In this document: piece after piece, positions 45,605 to 56,953 of the stretch | Layout: every line of letters starts with the position of its first letter | Numbering within the stretch: the stretch's first letter is position 1 | Assembly: GCA_025024175.1 (NCBI GenBank) | Contig: QCXZ01000042.1 | Location: 11,983,501-12,047,500, forward strand | Length of the DNA stretch: 64,000 bases | From: Rhyzopertha dominica | Taxonomy: Eukaryota; Arthropoda; Insecta; Coleoptera; Bostrichidae | Reading direction: 5' to 3' | Notes under the pieces: model-generated | Told to the model about the DNA's origin: nothing | The model's input: only the letters and a program-made list of their open reading frames with translations | Database searches by the model: none | Translations under genes and position numbers: made by a program

Positions 45605-48600
45605 GAGTCCTCAGACCCTTAAAATTTATAACGCATATAGAGGTTTCCCGGTGCCATTATAACTCGCGATACAGTGTTCGCAGATTAGATTTCTAAAGAC
45701 AGCCAGAATAAGCAAGGTCTAAACTGAATTCTACTCGGGCAGTTTTTCTTTATTGATAAATACGACAAAAATACAGCCATGTAAAGTGTTAAAAAATTAG
45801 TAAACTTTCATATTTTTTTACTTGTAAACGAAAATAGATATAAAAATTTGGCCCGAGCTAAATGGCATTTGACCATTTTCAAACGCAGCTAAAAAAAGAG
45901 AATGAGTTTTTGTTACTCAGTTATTGTTAAATAATGGCACAGCGAAGGATCTGCAATTGTAATAAATGCGCGTGGCTCGTGGTGCCACCAACCGGTTGCT
46001 ACATGAACTTCGCCAGATGCTCCTCCCATTGTCGTGGTAGTACGGCTCGTATTAAATACGCGCGGCACATGGCACATGTACATACAACATATGTGTGTAT
46101 TTCCTAAATAAGTACATCTACGTTGTCGTGCGGAGTTTAAGTTTCCAGGTGTTCTTTAAAATGGGTAAAAGGGAAGGCAAATTATTAGAAGAACGACTTC
46201 CCAACGGCATAACTGGAAGAAATATGCCAACGTTGGAAATTTAAAACGCGGAAATAAGGTAACGTGAACTTTTAAGCTGCAGGGTGTGTAAATTTTTTGC
46301 TCTAATTTTGATACCGCACTAGATCTTTCTATGAGCTTTGAAATACGTTTTCCGTGTATTTTTTTGAAATACCTAATCAATTTCTTTTTCACGTCTACCT
46401 ACCATGATACGAGTAAGGGACGCGCACCCTATGCTTTAAAAAATAGTACTTTACAATTTTTCTCAAAAGTAAAAATTGATTTAGAAAATGTTCTCTACAT
46501 TTGTTTTCATTTTATTTCACAAATAAATAGTATAACCATTTCGATTTTAATGATTAATGTTCTTACTTGTAAAATAAATAATACGTAATATTTAATTTTT
46601 GTTAAATAATTATGAATTATATACTAGTGTAATTTGAGTTATTAATTAGTTAACTAATAATAATTTCATAGAATTCATAGAAATATTTGGTGCGGTATCA
46701 AAGTTTTAACGTTGTCGAGTATTATATCCAACAACGGTTTTAGTGATGAAAGGGGATCCTTTTTTTGAAATTTTGACACTATAATATTAGCATATAATTA
46801 ATGAACACCTGGTATAGATAACATGACTAAATACTTATGACTATGTAACTTTTAGATGCCTGTAACAAATACCAATGGAAGCGCAGCATCTGCTTCTGTA
46901 AACTTACAAAAAGAGGTAATCATAATAACAAATTTCACAAATTTTTAATATATTTTTTGCGCATTTTTTCTCTCTACACATTTTTTTCTACGACAAACGA
47001 TTCTCGTGATATTATCAAAAATCCATTAATTTTTTAAATCCTATTTTTTTAAATGACTCGAACATTATTAACTTAACAAAAAAAATCAAGAGTGCTTTTC
47101 GAATAGAAATATAAACTTCATTTTAATTTTGTTTTTCTTAATTTTGTAGAAATATTTCGAAAATGTCAAAATTATGGATTGTTTTTAATGTGAGAATATT
47201 TATATCCTACCTGATAGTATTTTCACTTTTTGAATATATTAAGTATTTTCGGAGACATTCATGAAAAACCGTTTTTTTTGTGATGTTTTTATGCTAATAT
47301 CTTCTAAACAGTTTGCTGCACCGAAAATTTGGAGGGACGAATAATACTCACACTGATACTATTAATCACATACTAAAAGGAAAAACAAACAAAAATTCGC
47401 TAAAAGGGTAGTTACACCCCCACATTTCACCTCCTTCCCTATAACCTACTTACCCTAATAACAATAGGTCGCTTTGGGTAGTTGAGATTAATATGTATGC
47501 CAAATTTCAAGTTCATATATTATTATGTCTTTCGGAAGTTATCGCTTCCACTCACAGACCGACAGCCACACAGACAAGAAATGTTTTGCTCAAATTTTGT
47601 TTTTGGACATTCCCGAGCACTTTAAGCGATTGAGCAAATAGAAATTTTTGAATTTTTTTAGCGCTACAATACTTTCCATCCGTGGGATGTGGAAATAAAT
47701 AATAGAGTTATGCTTAGTAAAGCCATTTTTATCAGACTGAGGTATAAGAAAGTGTGTACGTACGAGTATATTTCTAACAAGAATGAAAACAACACGTAGC
47801 TATAACTTGTTTTATTTATTTCAAACATTATTTTGAAATAAAAATTGTATAAGTCTGCTTTATAGATTTTACATCAATTTGGTCTGGTATGACTGGACTA
47901 GTTTCATCGGCTATATCACCGTTGTCTAAAATACGATGAGATACAAAATCACGATATTCATAGCAGTAAATTTACAGTTTACGATCTTCATAGTATTCAA
48001 CTTCTTTTCGATCGATACGTAATGCTTATATTAGTAAATAACTGCAGTCAATTCTCTGTACAAGTAAAAATAACTTCGGGAAATGTAAAATAACAATTTT
48101 TGCTATAACCAAACCGTCTAAACGTATTTTTTGCAAAATGAGCTGTAGATATCTCGTTTAACTTGAAGCATTTGAAATTATACTTGCAGAGAAGTTATTA
48201 CCTGACTCTACGTAGTCTTAATCAGGATCTAATAAATAGTATCATTTTCGTCATATACGAGTAATATGCGAGTACTACGTACTCTAAATACGAGTACATA
48301 GATTTAATCCGCTTTAGTATCTGACAAGTTTACATAATTTTTGCACTTAAGTTATTGTTTTCAATACTATTAAATTACATTTATTTTAATTTAGAAAAGC
48401 AGACCACAATCTTTTGACTATCATAAATTAGTGCGAAATACCATTGACACTGCATCAATATCAGGTATCCAAATAATACTAAGTAAATTAGAAAAATACA
48501 ATAAACACTCTTACTTAGTGACAGTAAAATTGTGCTGACACAAGCCTGTTTGAAAAAAAGTCAAAGTAATAACGGTGGCTTAGGAGTCTTTACACTGAAT

Positions 48601-49249
48601 GTTTAAAATGCAAATAACTCAAAAACTGATAGAGTTACATGAAATAAACAAGAGTGCCTTTTTTATTGAAAATGGAACTGCCTTTTAGATTTTCTAGTAA
48701 TTTTAGCCATAACTCGTTGGACAAAAAAAATATGTTGTAATTTACTTAAGTAACAGGGTGTAGCTAACGCCCTGTATACATAGTGCTAGATTTAGCATTA
48801 AATTCGTAATTCTCTTGCCAAAAAAACATAAAGTTGTCAATTTTCCAGACGATACTGGTTAAAATCACAAAATTATTGAGAAATTTCTAATTAAAATTCC
48901 AACTTTGAACACCCTGTATCTCGCAAACCTGCAACATTTGCATAAGGCATATTAAGGTCAATCGCCATATTTTGGTGTGTAGTATCTCCAGTTCAAAGAT
49001 TGCCCAATCTTAATTAATCATCCTGTACAATGCTGGCCTTGCAATGCTTTCGTAGATTTTAAATAGTTAACGAAAGGAGCCACCTGCATGTGGGTGCCGT
49101 TCACTATAACTGGTGTTCGCAACTATTAGTTTATGAAACAGAGACGGATTGTGTGACTGAGACACACGAAGTCTGTCGTATACGCCTACCGCTACCCCTC
49201 TGTACACCGATCCCGCAAATTTCACGACGCGGTTTTGGACTGAGGACTC
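45605..49249. mobile_element. 3,645-bp TTAA-flanked transposon (piggyBac-type) in exon 3 of gene 2
   Basis: Both sides carry TTAA (45601-45604 and 49250-49253). The ends are inverted: GAGTCCTCAGACC on the left; on the right, read inward, GAGTCCTCAGTCC. TTAA duplication is the hallmark of the piggyBac superfamily. The termini do not start with the usual CCC, so the family could be unusual. No transposase motif or long frame is present (longest frames under 90 codons), so it is non-autonomous. Inside are AT-rich filler, a GC-richer patch with a short ATG frame (46161-46244), a 60-nt splice-bounded open segment (46856-46915) and MITE-like ACACCCTGTAT motifs near 48770 and 48900. Confidence 0.85.
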
Positions 49250-49253
49250 TTAA
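49250..49253. repeat. Right TTAA target duplication
   Basis: Second copy of the TTAA at 45601-45604; exon 3 of gene 2 resumes directly after it. Confidence 0.85.
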
Positions 49254-50448
49254 CTTTACTGCTTTGGGCTTCCCTGAATACATCAGGTAATGCCAAAATT
49301 AACTATTCAAGAGGCTTAAAATTTTAGTACAACACCACAAGGGCATAAGTTTGACCATGTATATTCCTTCTTTAGCGGTTTGATCCAAGCCAACTTCTAC
49401 CTGGCTGGTCTCTCGTCCTATGAACTAACCTATGATGCCTCCATCTCTCTGATCCCCCTTGGTTATAATGTGAACGCTTCGTTGGTATTCGACAAGCTAA
49501 CCCTACATGAAGATGTTGATGGTGATGTCTACTTGTTCGAAAATTATCACATTTATGGAAGCGGTGTACTCGAGTAAGCAACATTCTTAAATATTTATTT
49601 GCAAATACTCAAATTTTTTTGTTACAGTGCGTACGTTACCGGCTTGCGTTTAACGGCTTCAGCATTTATTGCAATCGTTGGAGAACCCGAAATCCAAGAC
49701 TTCGATCTTGATGTCAGCTACGATGACTATGACGTAAGCGTTTAAAAGCTCTGTATCAAGACAAGTTATGTTAAATAATCATCTACTCTCTTTACAGATT
49801 GTTTACGACGGAGATATCCAGTTTGAAAGCAATCAACTCGGTGCTGAGCAGAAGGACCTCCTTGGGCAAGTGATTACTGCATCCATCGAGACCTTAATTA
49901 TTATTTGCCACTTTCTAGAGCTACGTTCGGACTGTAAGCTATCATTTGCTTTTGAAAAATAGTAATTATTATTTATCAACCTTATATACTTTATAATACT
50001 TGTATCTTCTACTTCATGACTTCTTCTTAAACCCTTATCTGTTACATACCTTTTAACTAGTCTGCAAAGAAAAGAATGCTTATTTGTTACATTCTGGAAC
50101 TGCTCTTTGTAGTATTTTAATAATTTATTTAACATAATAAACTTGGTTGTAACCACCTCTGTTTAAACCTTTTATAACACTGTATAAATCTACTATTACA
50201 TTATTATCACCACGAACTAAGTTTAATTTACATGTCTCGCACTTTAACCTTTTGTTTGCAACAATTGTTTCACTTCTTCATAGTCCTCTCAAAGTACATC
50301 AAAATGTGGCACAAAAAGAAAATTTTCGAGGAAAGAATCTACATGTATAGGACCAAACATTGCAGACGTTAATGTTAAAAAGACAGTGGATTCTTAATCG
50401 TTTTTCAGATTCAAACAGTTGTTTAAAAAATATGATACTGACCACCAG

Positions 50449-50474
50449 TATAATAATAATAATAATAATAATAA
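50449..50474. repeat. (TAA)n tract, 3' tail of the non-LTR element
   Basis: Perfect trinucleotide run at the expected 3' end of the minus-strand element. Confidence 0.85.
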
Positions 50475-50645
50475 GGTTTATTGAAACAACGTTGTGCACA
50501 ATAAACAGTGATAACAATAGCACGCATAAGCATAAGCTTGTAAGCGTGAAATAAAAATAAACATTTTCAAGAAAGAGAAAGAAAAAATAAATAATTACCT
50601 AAACTGCATATAAAATGCCAATACATCGTACGAAAAAAACATACC

Positions 50646-53477
50646 TTACAGCAAACTTAATAGAAATGTTACATTCTCTTTTACAAACTTTTTTATATGT
50701 TTTAAAAATACCCGTGAGGATTTACATTGTCTGACATGAACACTAAGTACATTATACAGGCGAGGAGCGCAGTAAAACACAGACTTCTGACCAACACACT
50801 TTCTAGCATGAAACACCATGTAATGCTTATTTGCTATCTGTCTAGTACAGTGGGGATGTTCCACTTGTCTAAACAGATGTAAATTTTTATACTGAAACAG
50901 CAGTAGACTCTTGAGATAGAGTTCTTTTATTGAAAAGATGTCAATTTCTTTATAGAGCAATTGGGTTGGATAGTAAAAATCTTTGTCGTATATGATTTTT
51001 AAGATACGGTTTTGAAGAACCTCTGCTGCCCTGATGTAACAGCTGGAAACACTACCCCAACCGACTATACCATATTGCAACACTGATTCCACCAAAGCAT
51101 AGTAAATTATCTTTAACTGTGGAATGTTTAGGATATTTTTAAGTTGTTTAAATCTAAATAATAGGCATCTCATCTTTGTCACCAGGCCTTTTAATTGGAC
51201 ATCCCATTTTAGATTTTTGTCAAGATAAATACCTAAGTACTTTGTAAAAGTTACTCTTCCAATTTCTATTGTTTCATTTGGCAGGTTTATTTTTAATGTG
51301 TTAAAAATGGGTTGTGTATCATTATAGCATGTCAAAGTCATAAATTTAGTTTTAGTTATATTAAAAGATAATAGTCTGTAGTTGAACCACATCCTGAAAC
51401 TAGCCAAGTCCCTTTCTACTGTTGCCTTCATTATGTTCCAATCCGCCGCCCTGAACACCACTGCCGTGTCGTCTGCGTATGATATCACCTTCCCCGCGGT
51501 GGTTACATTAAACAGTCCATTCATATATATAATGAAAAGTATCGGACCAAGAACAGTCCCCTGCGGCACACCACATTTTATGCTTTTCAGCTCACTAGTT
51601 AAGCCGTTTAACCTGACACATTGCTTACGTTCACTAAGGTAAGATGTGAACAAGTCCCGGGCATTACCACGTATACCGCTTTCAAACAACACATCCAACA
51701 AAACTCGATGGTTCACAGTGTCAAATGCTTTAGCAAGATCAATAAAGACACCCAGAGCAGCCTCGTTGCAGTCCAGAGCAAGCTGAATTTCAGTTATTAT
51801 TTGAGTCATGGCATCCTGTGTTGATTTTCCGGATCTGAATCCAAACTGAGATTCAGATAACACCTTGTGTTTTTCTAAAAACGTGACTAATCTAGTTTTG
51901 ATAATTTTTTCAATCACTTTAGCCACGTTAGATACAAGTGATATTGGTCTATAATACTCTGGTCTAGTTTCATCTCCCTCACCCTTGTATATTGGAACAA
52001 TCAGCGCCACCTTTAGAGCCTTTGGAAATATCCCACTTTCAAGAATTTTATTTGCGACTATTACAACTGCTTCTGCAATAATTTGTGAAATGAGCTTGAG
52101 ATTTGCTGTTTTTATTCCATCGAGTCCCGGTGCAGAATCCTTTCGCAAATTATTCATGGATCGGAGCACTTCTTCTTTGTTAGTTGGATATAAAAATATC
52201 GATTCTTGCATAATTGGTCTTTTGCTTTCTTTATAGTTTGGAGGTGCTTTGATTTTTTGTGCAAGAGATTCACCCACGTTGCAGAAATAATTGTTCATTA
52301 CATTAGTTATTTCTCGAAGGTCTTTAACTGAGGTACCATCTTCCTTTGTAATTTCAGCTATCTGTCTGAATCTTTTATGATCTCCATTTAATTGCTTAAT
52401 GGCTTTCCATACTCCACTTGAGTTTTTCACATCCTTAATTTTTTCCTGTATGAATTGTTGCTTAGCCTTTCTGATTAATCCCGTTAAGATGTTTCGATAT
52501 TTTTTATATTTGTCTCTCAGATCTGTTGAGTCTGGTGCTTGCCTTGATTTCCTAAACAGATCCTGCTTTGTTCTTATAGCTTTTAAAAGTCCCTGTGTTA
52601 CCCACGTATGTCTTCTTTCTGTGTTCTGTGTTAAAGTAGTAGTAGCGAGATCTGTTATTTGGACTATTTGGTCTATTAGTTGATTTGTTGCTTCTTCAAC
52701 TTCCATATGCTGTAGTGTCTCTTCCATTTGTCGTTTGCTCCACTCAGTTTCAAATATCTTGAGATTGAATCTTCTGATAATTCTTTTAGATTGTGTCCTT
52801 GGCAAACCAGAAGGAATTGCAGTATAGTTTATTACCATGTGATGATCTGTAATGGTGCTGTTAAAAATTATTGGGTTGTGTAATGTATCATGCCGTGATT
52901 TGACAAAAATGTGATCTAAAATAGTATGGGTTTGCTCAGCAACTCTAGTTGGTTCATTGATCAAAGATATGTACCCAATTTCTGATAATAAGTTGAGGTA
53001 GTCTGATGCATTTATATCGAGAATGTTAATGTTGATGTCTCCAGTCAAGAAAAAGTAGTCATATTGTGATATTTCACAAAGATAGTCTTTGAGAGCAGCT
53101 GTAAACCTGTCTGGACATGTTGATGGTGGTCTGTATATAGGGATTATGCATATTGTTTTGTTACCCAAGTGTATCAACGTCTCACTGACATTTAGTACAT
53201 CAATCGTAACATTCCTGACTTTATATTTAAGGTTATATTTCACATAGGTCAACACTCCATCGGACCTATTTATGTTGCCTTTGTTATAGTAGATATCATA
53301 GCCATTTAAGTTGAAACAGTTTATGTCGTCTAGTTTCCACGTTTCACTCAAAACTATTACATCAGGAGCGACTGGTAGGTGCTCGAGTACTATATGAAAC
53401 TCATCAAAGTTCCTTGTGGCACTTCTAATGTTCTGGTGTAGAATTGTATAAGTATAAGCTGATGATATTTTCCAAAT
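50646..53477 (-). CDS. Non-LTR ORF2: endonuclease plus reverse transcriptase, 943 open codons
   Basis: The frame is open without a stop from 53477 to the stop at 50646. The endonuclease domain shows LHQNIRSATRNFDEFH (N-terminal N), VIVLSETW (catalytic E), IYRPPS, TGDININ (G-D-x-N), HTILDHIF and TDHHMVI (final D-H). The RT shows SAPGLDGIKTANLK, YYRPISLVSNVAKVIEKIIK, FIDLAKAFDTVNHRVLL (motif A), GVPQGTVLGPILFIIYMNGL (motif B) and VISYADDTAVVF (YADD). Then come TFTKYLGIYLDKNLKWD and the C-terminal FRQVEHPHCTRQ region. No ATG precedes the endonuclease start, consistent with 5' truncation. Such proteins nick DNA and prime cDNA synthesis on the target. All catalytic motifs are intact, so the protein would be active if expressed in full. 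The clade (jockey, CR1 or I) was not resolved. Confidence 0.9.
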   Translation of the reverse strand: MWKISSAYTYTILHQNIRSATRNFDEFHIVLEHLPVAPDVIVLSETWKLDDINCFNLNGYDIYYNKGNINRSDGVLTYVKYNLKYKVRNVTIDVLNVSETLIHLGNKTICIIPIYRPPSTCPDRFTAALKDYLCEISQYDYFFLTGDININILDINASDYLNLLSEIGYISLINEPTRVAEQTHTILDHIFVKSRHDTLHNPIIFNSTITDHHMVINYTAIPSGLPRTQSKRIIRRFNLKIFETEWSKRQMEETLQHMEVEEATNQLIDQIVQITDLATTTLTQNTERRHTWVTQGLLKAIRTKQDLFRKSRQAPDSTDLRDKYKKYRNILTGLIRKAKQQFIQEKIKDVKNSSGVWKAIKQLNGDHKRFRQIAEITKEDGTSVKDLREITNVMNNYFCNVGESLAQKIKAPPNYKESKRPIMQESIFLYPTNKEEVLRSMNNLRKDSAPGLDGIKTANLKLISQIIAEAVVIVANKILESGIFPKALKVALIVPIYKGEGDETRPEYYRPISLVSNVAKVIEKIIKTRLVTFLEKHKVLSESQFGFRSGKSTQDAMTQIITEIQLALDCNEAALGVFIDLAKAFDTVNHRVLLDVLFESGIRGNARDLFTSYLSERKQCVRLNGLTSELKSIKCGVPQGTVLGPILFIIYMNGLFNVTTAGKVISYADDTAVVFRAADWNIMKATVERDLASFRMWFNYRLLSFNITKTKFMTLTCYNDTQPIFNTLKINLPNETIEIGRVTFTKYLGIYLDKNLKWDVQLKGLVTKMRCLLFRFKQLKNILNIPQLKIIYYALVESVLQYGIVGWGSVSSCYIRAAEVLQNRILKIIYDKDFYYPTQLLYKEIDIFSIKELYLKSLLLFQYKNLHLFRQVEHPHCTRQIANKHYMVFHARKCVGQKSVFYCAPRLYNVLSVHVRQCKSSRVFLKHIKKFVKENVTFLLSLL

Positions 53478-53479
53478 TT

Positions 53480-55860
53480 ATTTCCTAATGGGTCTGCTTG
53501 TAATTTCCCTAGTATTATAATATTTATAGTTCAACTCATTAAAACGATATGAAATTATTTTATCGTCACGTTGAAGGAGATCTTTTATTGTAAGTTTCTG
53601 AAATATATATAGCCTTTAATCTTTGCGTTTTCGGCAATGTCTTAACATTGACTATTTTCCAACAGGTTAGTACCATAATATAATATATGTAGTCATAAAG
53701 AATTATGAGTTGTAGGATGCAAAGCATTTACATTTAAAAAGTAACTAATTTTACCAACTTCTCGTTTTATAATTTGTGTAGCCCAAAGTTGGGTTGAATT
53801 TCATGTATTGCTATCTATTCGTATCGAATCTATTTGTTTTTAGAATACAATAGAACAAACATTTGTTTGTTACGGATGTTATTCGTTTTCGAATTTTATT
53901 TGTTTCTAATACCTAGTATATATTTTTAATAATACTTGTCTTCTAACTAACAGATTTGACTGCGAGGAAAATAATACATACATGTAGTTTGGAGTTTAAA
54001 GCTTGGACAGGCATTTTGCACAGCAGTTGCTTTCGTCACAACCTTAACCAAAAAGCAGTAGCAAAGTCAAGTTTAGACCTAAATTAATTATTCCCATCAG
54101 TTATAGAGCAGTTTTATGAAATAGAATGGACAGGAGAAGCAATAAAGTATTTTTTTTCATCCATTTTGCAGTGTAAAATTGTATTCTTTTATTATGTACC
54201 TACGTGTTTTTTAATCAAATAGTATGCATTAAGTAAAATTTTATTACACATTCGGAGATTTTTATTGCGGAATATCGGTAAATCCCTTCCATCCTTACCT
54301 ATATGAATCTTTAAGAAAATAATTGAAATTTTTTATCTGTCAAAGACAGATAGGAGTAATTAGCCTCAAATAGAGTCCTTACAGTAGCAATTAATTTTGT
54401 ATGTTTACATAATGGTTAACTAAAGTTTACGCTACACGGCGTTTCTTGGTACTTGAAACATGGTTACACAAACTGTACTAGAGAACTTTAATAAAAACGA
54501 AACAGATTTTTATGAGTCGCATATTGCATTTACTTAACAACTATGAATGTTCATAAACATTTTGTACTATCGATGACAGGAATTAAATTCCAAGACAAAT
54601 ATATCTAAAAACTCTAAAATGCATGTCTATGCTGTGCTGTCTACACCTCAACTAACTTCAGATAGATCTATTACGCTGTCATTACAGCTCATCAGTGCAG
54701 TTTAGGTCTAGTGTAGACAGCACGGCATAGAACTGGTTTTGCTGTCAAATTGAAGTATGCAGTTGCATGTCAATTTGTCAGGCTACAGGTCACTTTCTTT
54801 AGGAAGTAGTACCCGTTAAGGCAGCTAGGTGGCTTTGTCATTATGTCAGTGTAATGCTGATAGATGGCATTGCCATCCTAAATTCTTTCTAAAAACTCTA
54901 ATTTTACTTATAAACTCTAATTTTACTTATACTTCTGATAATGAAAACTACATTCTAGTGTTTGGTATGAAATAAACATATTTAAAAACCTGCAACTTAT
55001 TACGAAAACGTATGTGAAGTAGCAATTTGTATTGAACTTGTTTATACAACAGCTCAAAATCAGTACATAGTAAGTTACAACCGGCCATATTAAAATTTCC
55101 TACACAACATCGTCTTCAATTAAAAATTTGCAACATCATCACCCACCAAGTACTCGAAGTTACTAAAATATATTTATATTATATTCTTCACTCATGCATA
55201 ACGCACAAGTTTTAACTAACTGATGCATTTGCTTTCAAGTTTCTGCCAATATTTATTTCCTGTTGTATATGTGAATATTATAAATTCCTTTAGAAGATGT
55301 ATTTCGGTCTAAGCGTTGTAAAACGGGAGGGTGCTGTATGCTGCCCACTTGCGACCGAATGTCTTCAGATCGTCAAGTAGACTTAGCGACAGACCGTGTT
55401 ATTATTTATGGAAAGCAGTCTACATTTGAATTTATTTTGTACCTGGTAGCATTTACGGTACATGGACTAAAAAGGTAGCAGGGAGTAAAGAAAAACGTTA
55501 GAAAGTGGACACCTCTTATCTCCTATCCGGAATTATTTTAAATAGTTGGATAGATAGACTCAGTTTGTGTCTTCTGAGTATCATTAAATATATAGTGTGC
55601 CTATCAGTAGCTGTAAGCTTACTGTAGAACTTGATGTGAGATTCTTTTTCCTCTAGAAACACAAGAATATTTGCTATGAATATGATGTAAAAATGAGAAG
55701 CGAAAGTTTCTTCTGTCTCTGTAAGAAGTTGTTGCATATTTAATATCGAATGAAACGAATACAAATAATCGTTTATTCATGTCTAAAAACGATTATGTTC
55801 GGTTTGATACATATGTATTCGAATATCGAATATAAGGCTTTTAAATTCTAGGAGCGAAAA
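53480..55860. other. AT-rich DNA without a recognised gene
   Basis: No frame or element is recognised except the hairpin at 54626-54731, listed separately, and a short direct repeat near 54895-54930 (ACTCTAATTTTACTTATA twice). Confidence 0.4.
54626..54731. repeat. 106-nt hairpin, 21-bp stem
   Basis: TCTATGCTGTGCTGTCTACAC (54626-54646) pairs with 54711-54731 over all 21 positions, with one G-U wobble. The 64-nt loop is longer than usual for insect miRNA precursors, and a small MITE is an alternative. Confidence 0.6.
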
Positions 55861-55869
55861 CAATAATAA

Positions 55870-56340
55870 TATTTTATGCCATCCAACCAGATTTGTGGAT
55901 GTCACATCCTTATAAATGAAGTAGCACGTATCCAGACCCTTTTCCCCAGCCGTCCCTCCCGTCGCCCGACAATAATTCTAATCACACTCGTCTCTGGTTT
56001 ATGTCCCAGTAAAACCTTACACGAATTGCGCCCGTCACCCCTAATGACGTACGCGGGGGTGCCCCAGAAAATGACGGATGACCCCGATGACACGGGGTTA
56101 ATTTCGAGCGGACAAACGGCAGTTAATACGCGCATCCTCCCCATCGGCGTCGCCGGATAATTCGGCAGTTTGTCAAAAAAGATGCCGGCGATAAAACTGT
56201 ACGTTGCGGACTCCTGATCGGCGTATGGTCTTGCAGATGGCGAGTGCGCGGTTGGTTATTAGCGTGAAGGATGAATTGGATGGGGATGGTGATGATATTA
56301 GGGGTGAATGATTTGCGGTTGGAAAATGGACAGTCTCGTT
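55870..56340. other. GC-rich island
   Basis: CpG-rich segment with overlapping frames on both strands (94 codons plus; 80 and 73 minus) and no recognised domain. The frames reflect composition rather than a gene. Confidence 0.4.
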
Positions 56341-56953
56341 TCACTCCTGCTTGATTAAATTAGTTAAAAACACCCGCTGTCACACATTTACATTCTATAC
56401 CAAATCAGCCAGATTAAAAAGAGATTGTTGCTCGACCGTCTCAGAAATTGTTAATGCTTTTATCAAGTACTTATTTTTCTAGGTAAACTAAGATTATATA
56501 TATACTCAGTTTCCTTTTTTACCCATTAGTTGTAAATATATGCAGTGTCTCGCACTCGTTTACTGTCTTTTATTTTCTTCCACTTAGTCCTGTCCTTTGC
56601 TATTCTTCTAGCTTCGTCCTAGATGAGGTTTCTCTTCTTCAACGCCTCCTACACTGTCATGTTCCATGTCTTCTGCAGTCTTCCTCTTCTTTCCCTTCCT
56701 TGTACATAGTGCAAACATGTGTACTTTATAATGTAATAAAAATATCACCACTCACTCGGAAAATATGCGTTTTATTTTTAAATTAAGTTGTGCCCTTTTA
56801 TTGAGACACCCTTCACATGTTATTATATTATTGTTAGGATTTTTCCAAGAAGTAAAAGCCAGTGCTGTTGATTACTTAAATTTATAATGTTTTCAAGCTC
56901 GTTCTTGAAGTACTTCTTCCAGTCACCTACGCTGACCTCCAAGTACTTTTATA

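Larger units (their letters stand above)
44860..49963 (+). pseudogene. Gene 2: paralogue of gene 1 broken by a transposon in exon 3
   Basis: The exon plan mirrors gene 1: noncoding exon 1 ending in A (44860), exon 2 44911-45009 (TG.., signal peptide RTLIVCFAALALASAHH), and exon 3 45469-45604 plus 49254-49286. The two parts of exon 3 are separated by a 3,645-bp TTAA-flanked insertion. Exon 4 is 49376-49573 (198 nt, as in gene 1), exon 5 49628-49733 (106 nt, as in gene 1) and exon 6 begins 49798. Without the insertion exon 3 is 169 nt, in phase, and reads DLVLNFTALGFPEYIS across the site, matching DLVVDFTDLDITEYIS of gene 1. Exon 6 is homologous to about 49895 (GQVITASIETL) and then diverges, so the 3' end is also rearranged. 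Exons 4-5 are otherwise uninterrupted and well conserved, so the insertion may be recent or polymorphic. Confidence 0.82.
50449..53477 (-). mobile_element. Jockey/I-like non-LTR retrotransposon with (TTA)n tail
   Basis: On the minus strand the 3' end is a (TTA)n tract at 50449-50474, preceded by ~170 bp of 3' UTR and a long ORF2. The 5' side ends at the start of the endonuclease domain, so the copy is 5'-truncated by little or lacks ORF1. It is the best-preserved retrotransposon in the window. It lies immediately beyond the broken 3' end of gene 2. Confidence 0.88.

Noticed and set aside
49090..49290. 66-codon plus frame ending at exon 3 of gene 2
   Set aside because: The 5' part is transposon end; only 49254-49286 is genuine exon 3, so the frame as a unit is an artefact of the insertion.
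49980..50290. Minus-strand CETCKLNLVRGDN and LCRLVKRYV traces, like the C-terminal part of THAP/P-type transposases
   Set aside because: Frameshifted, short, and recalled only by loose motif; not enough to name a family.
55876..56344. Three frames of 73-94 codons around a GC island
   Set aside because: Overlap on opposite strands and lack domains; composition effect.
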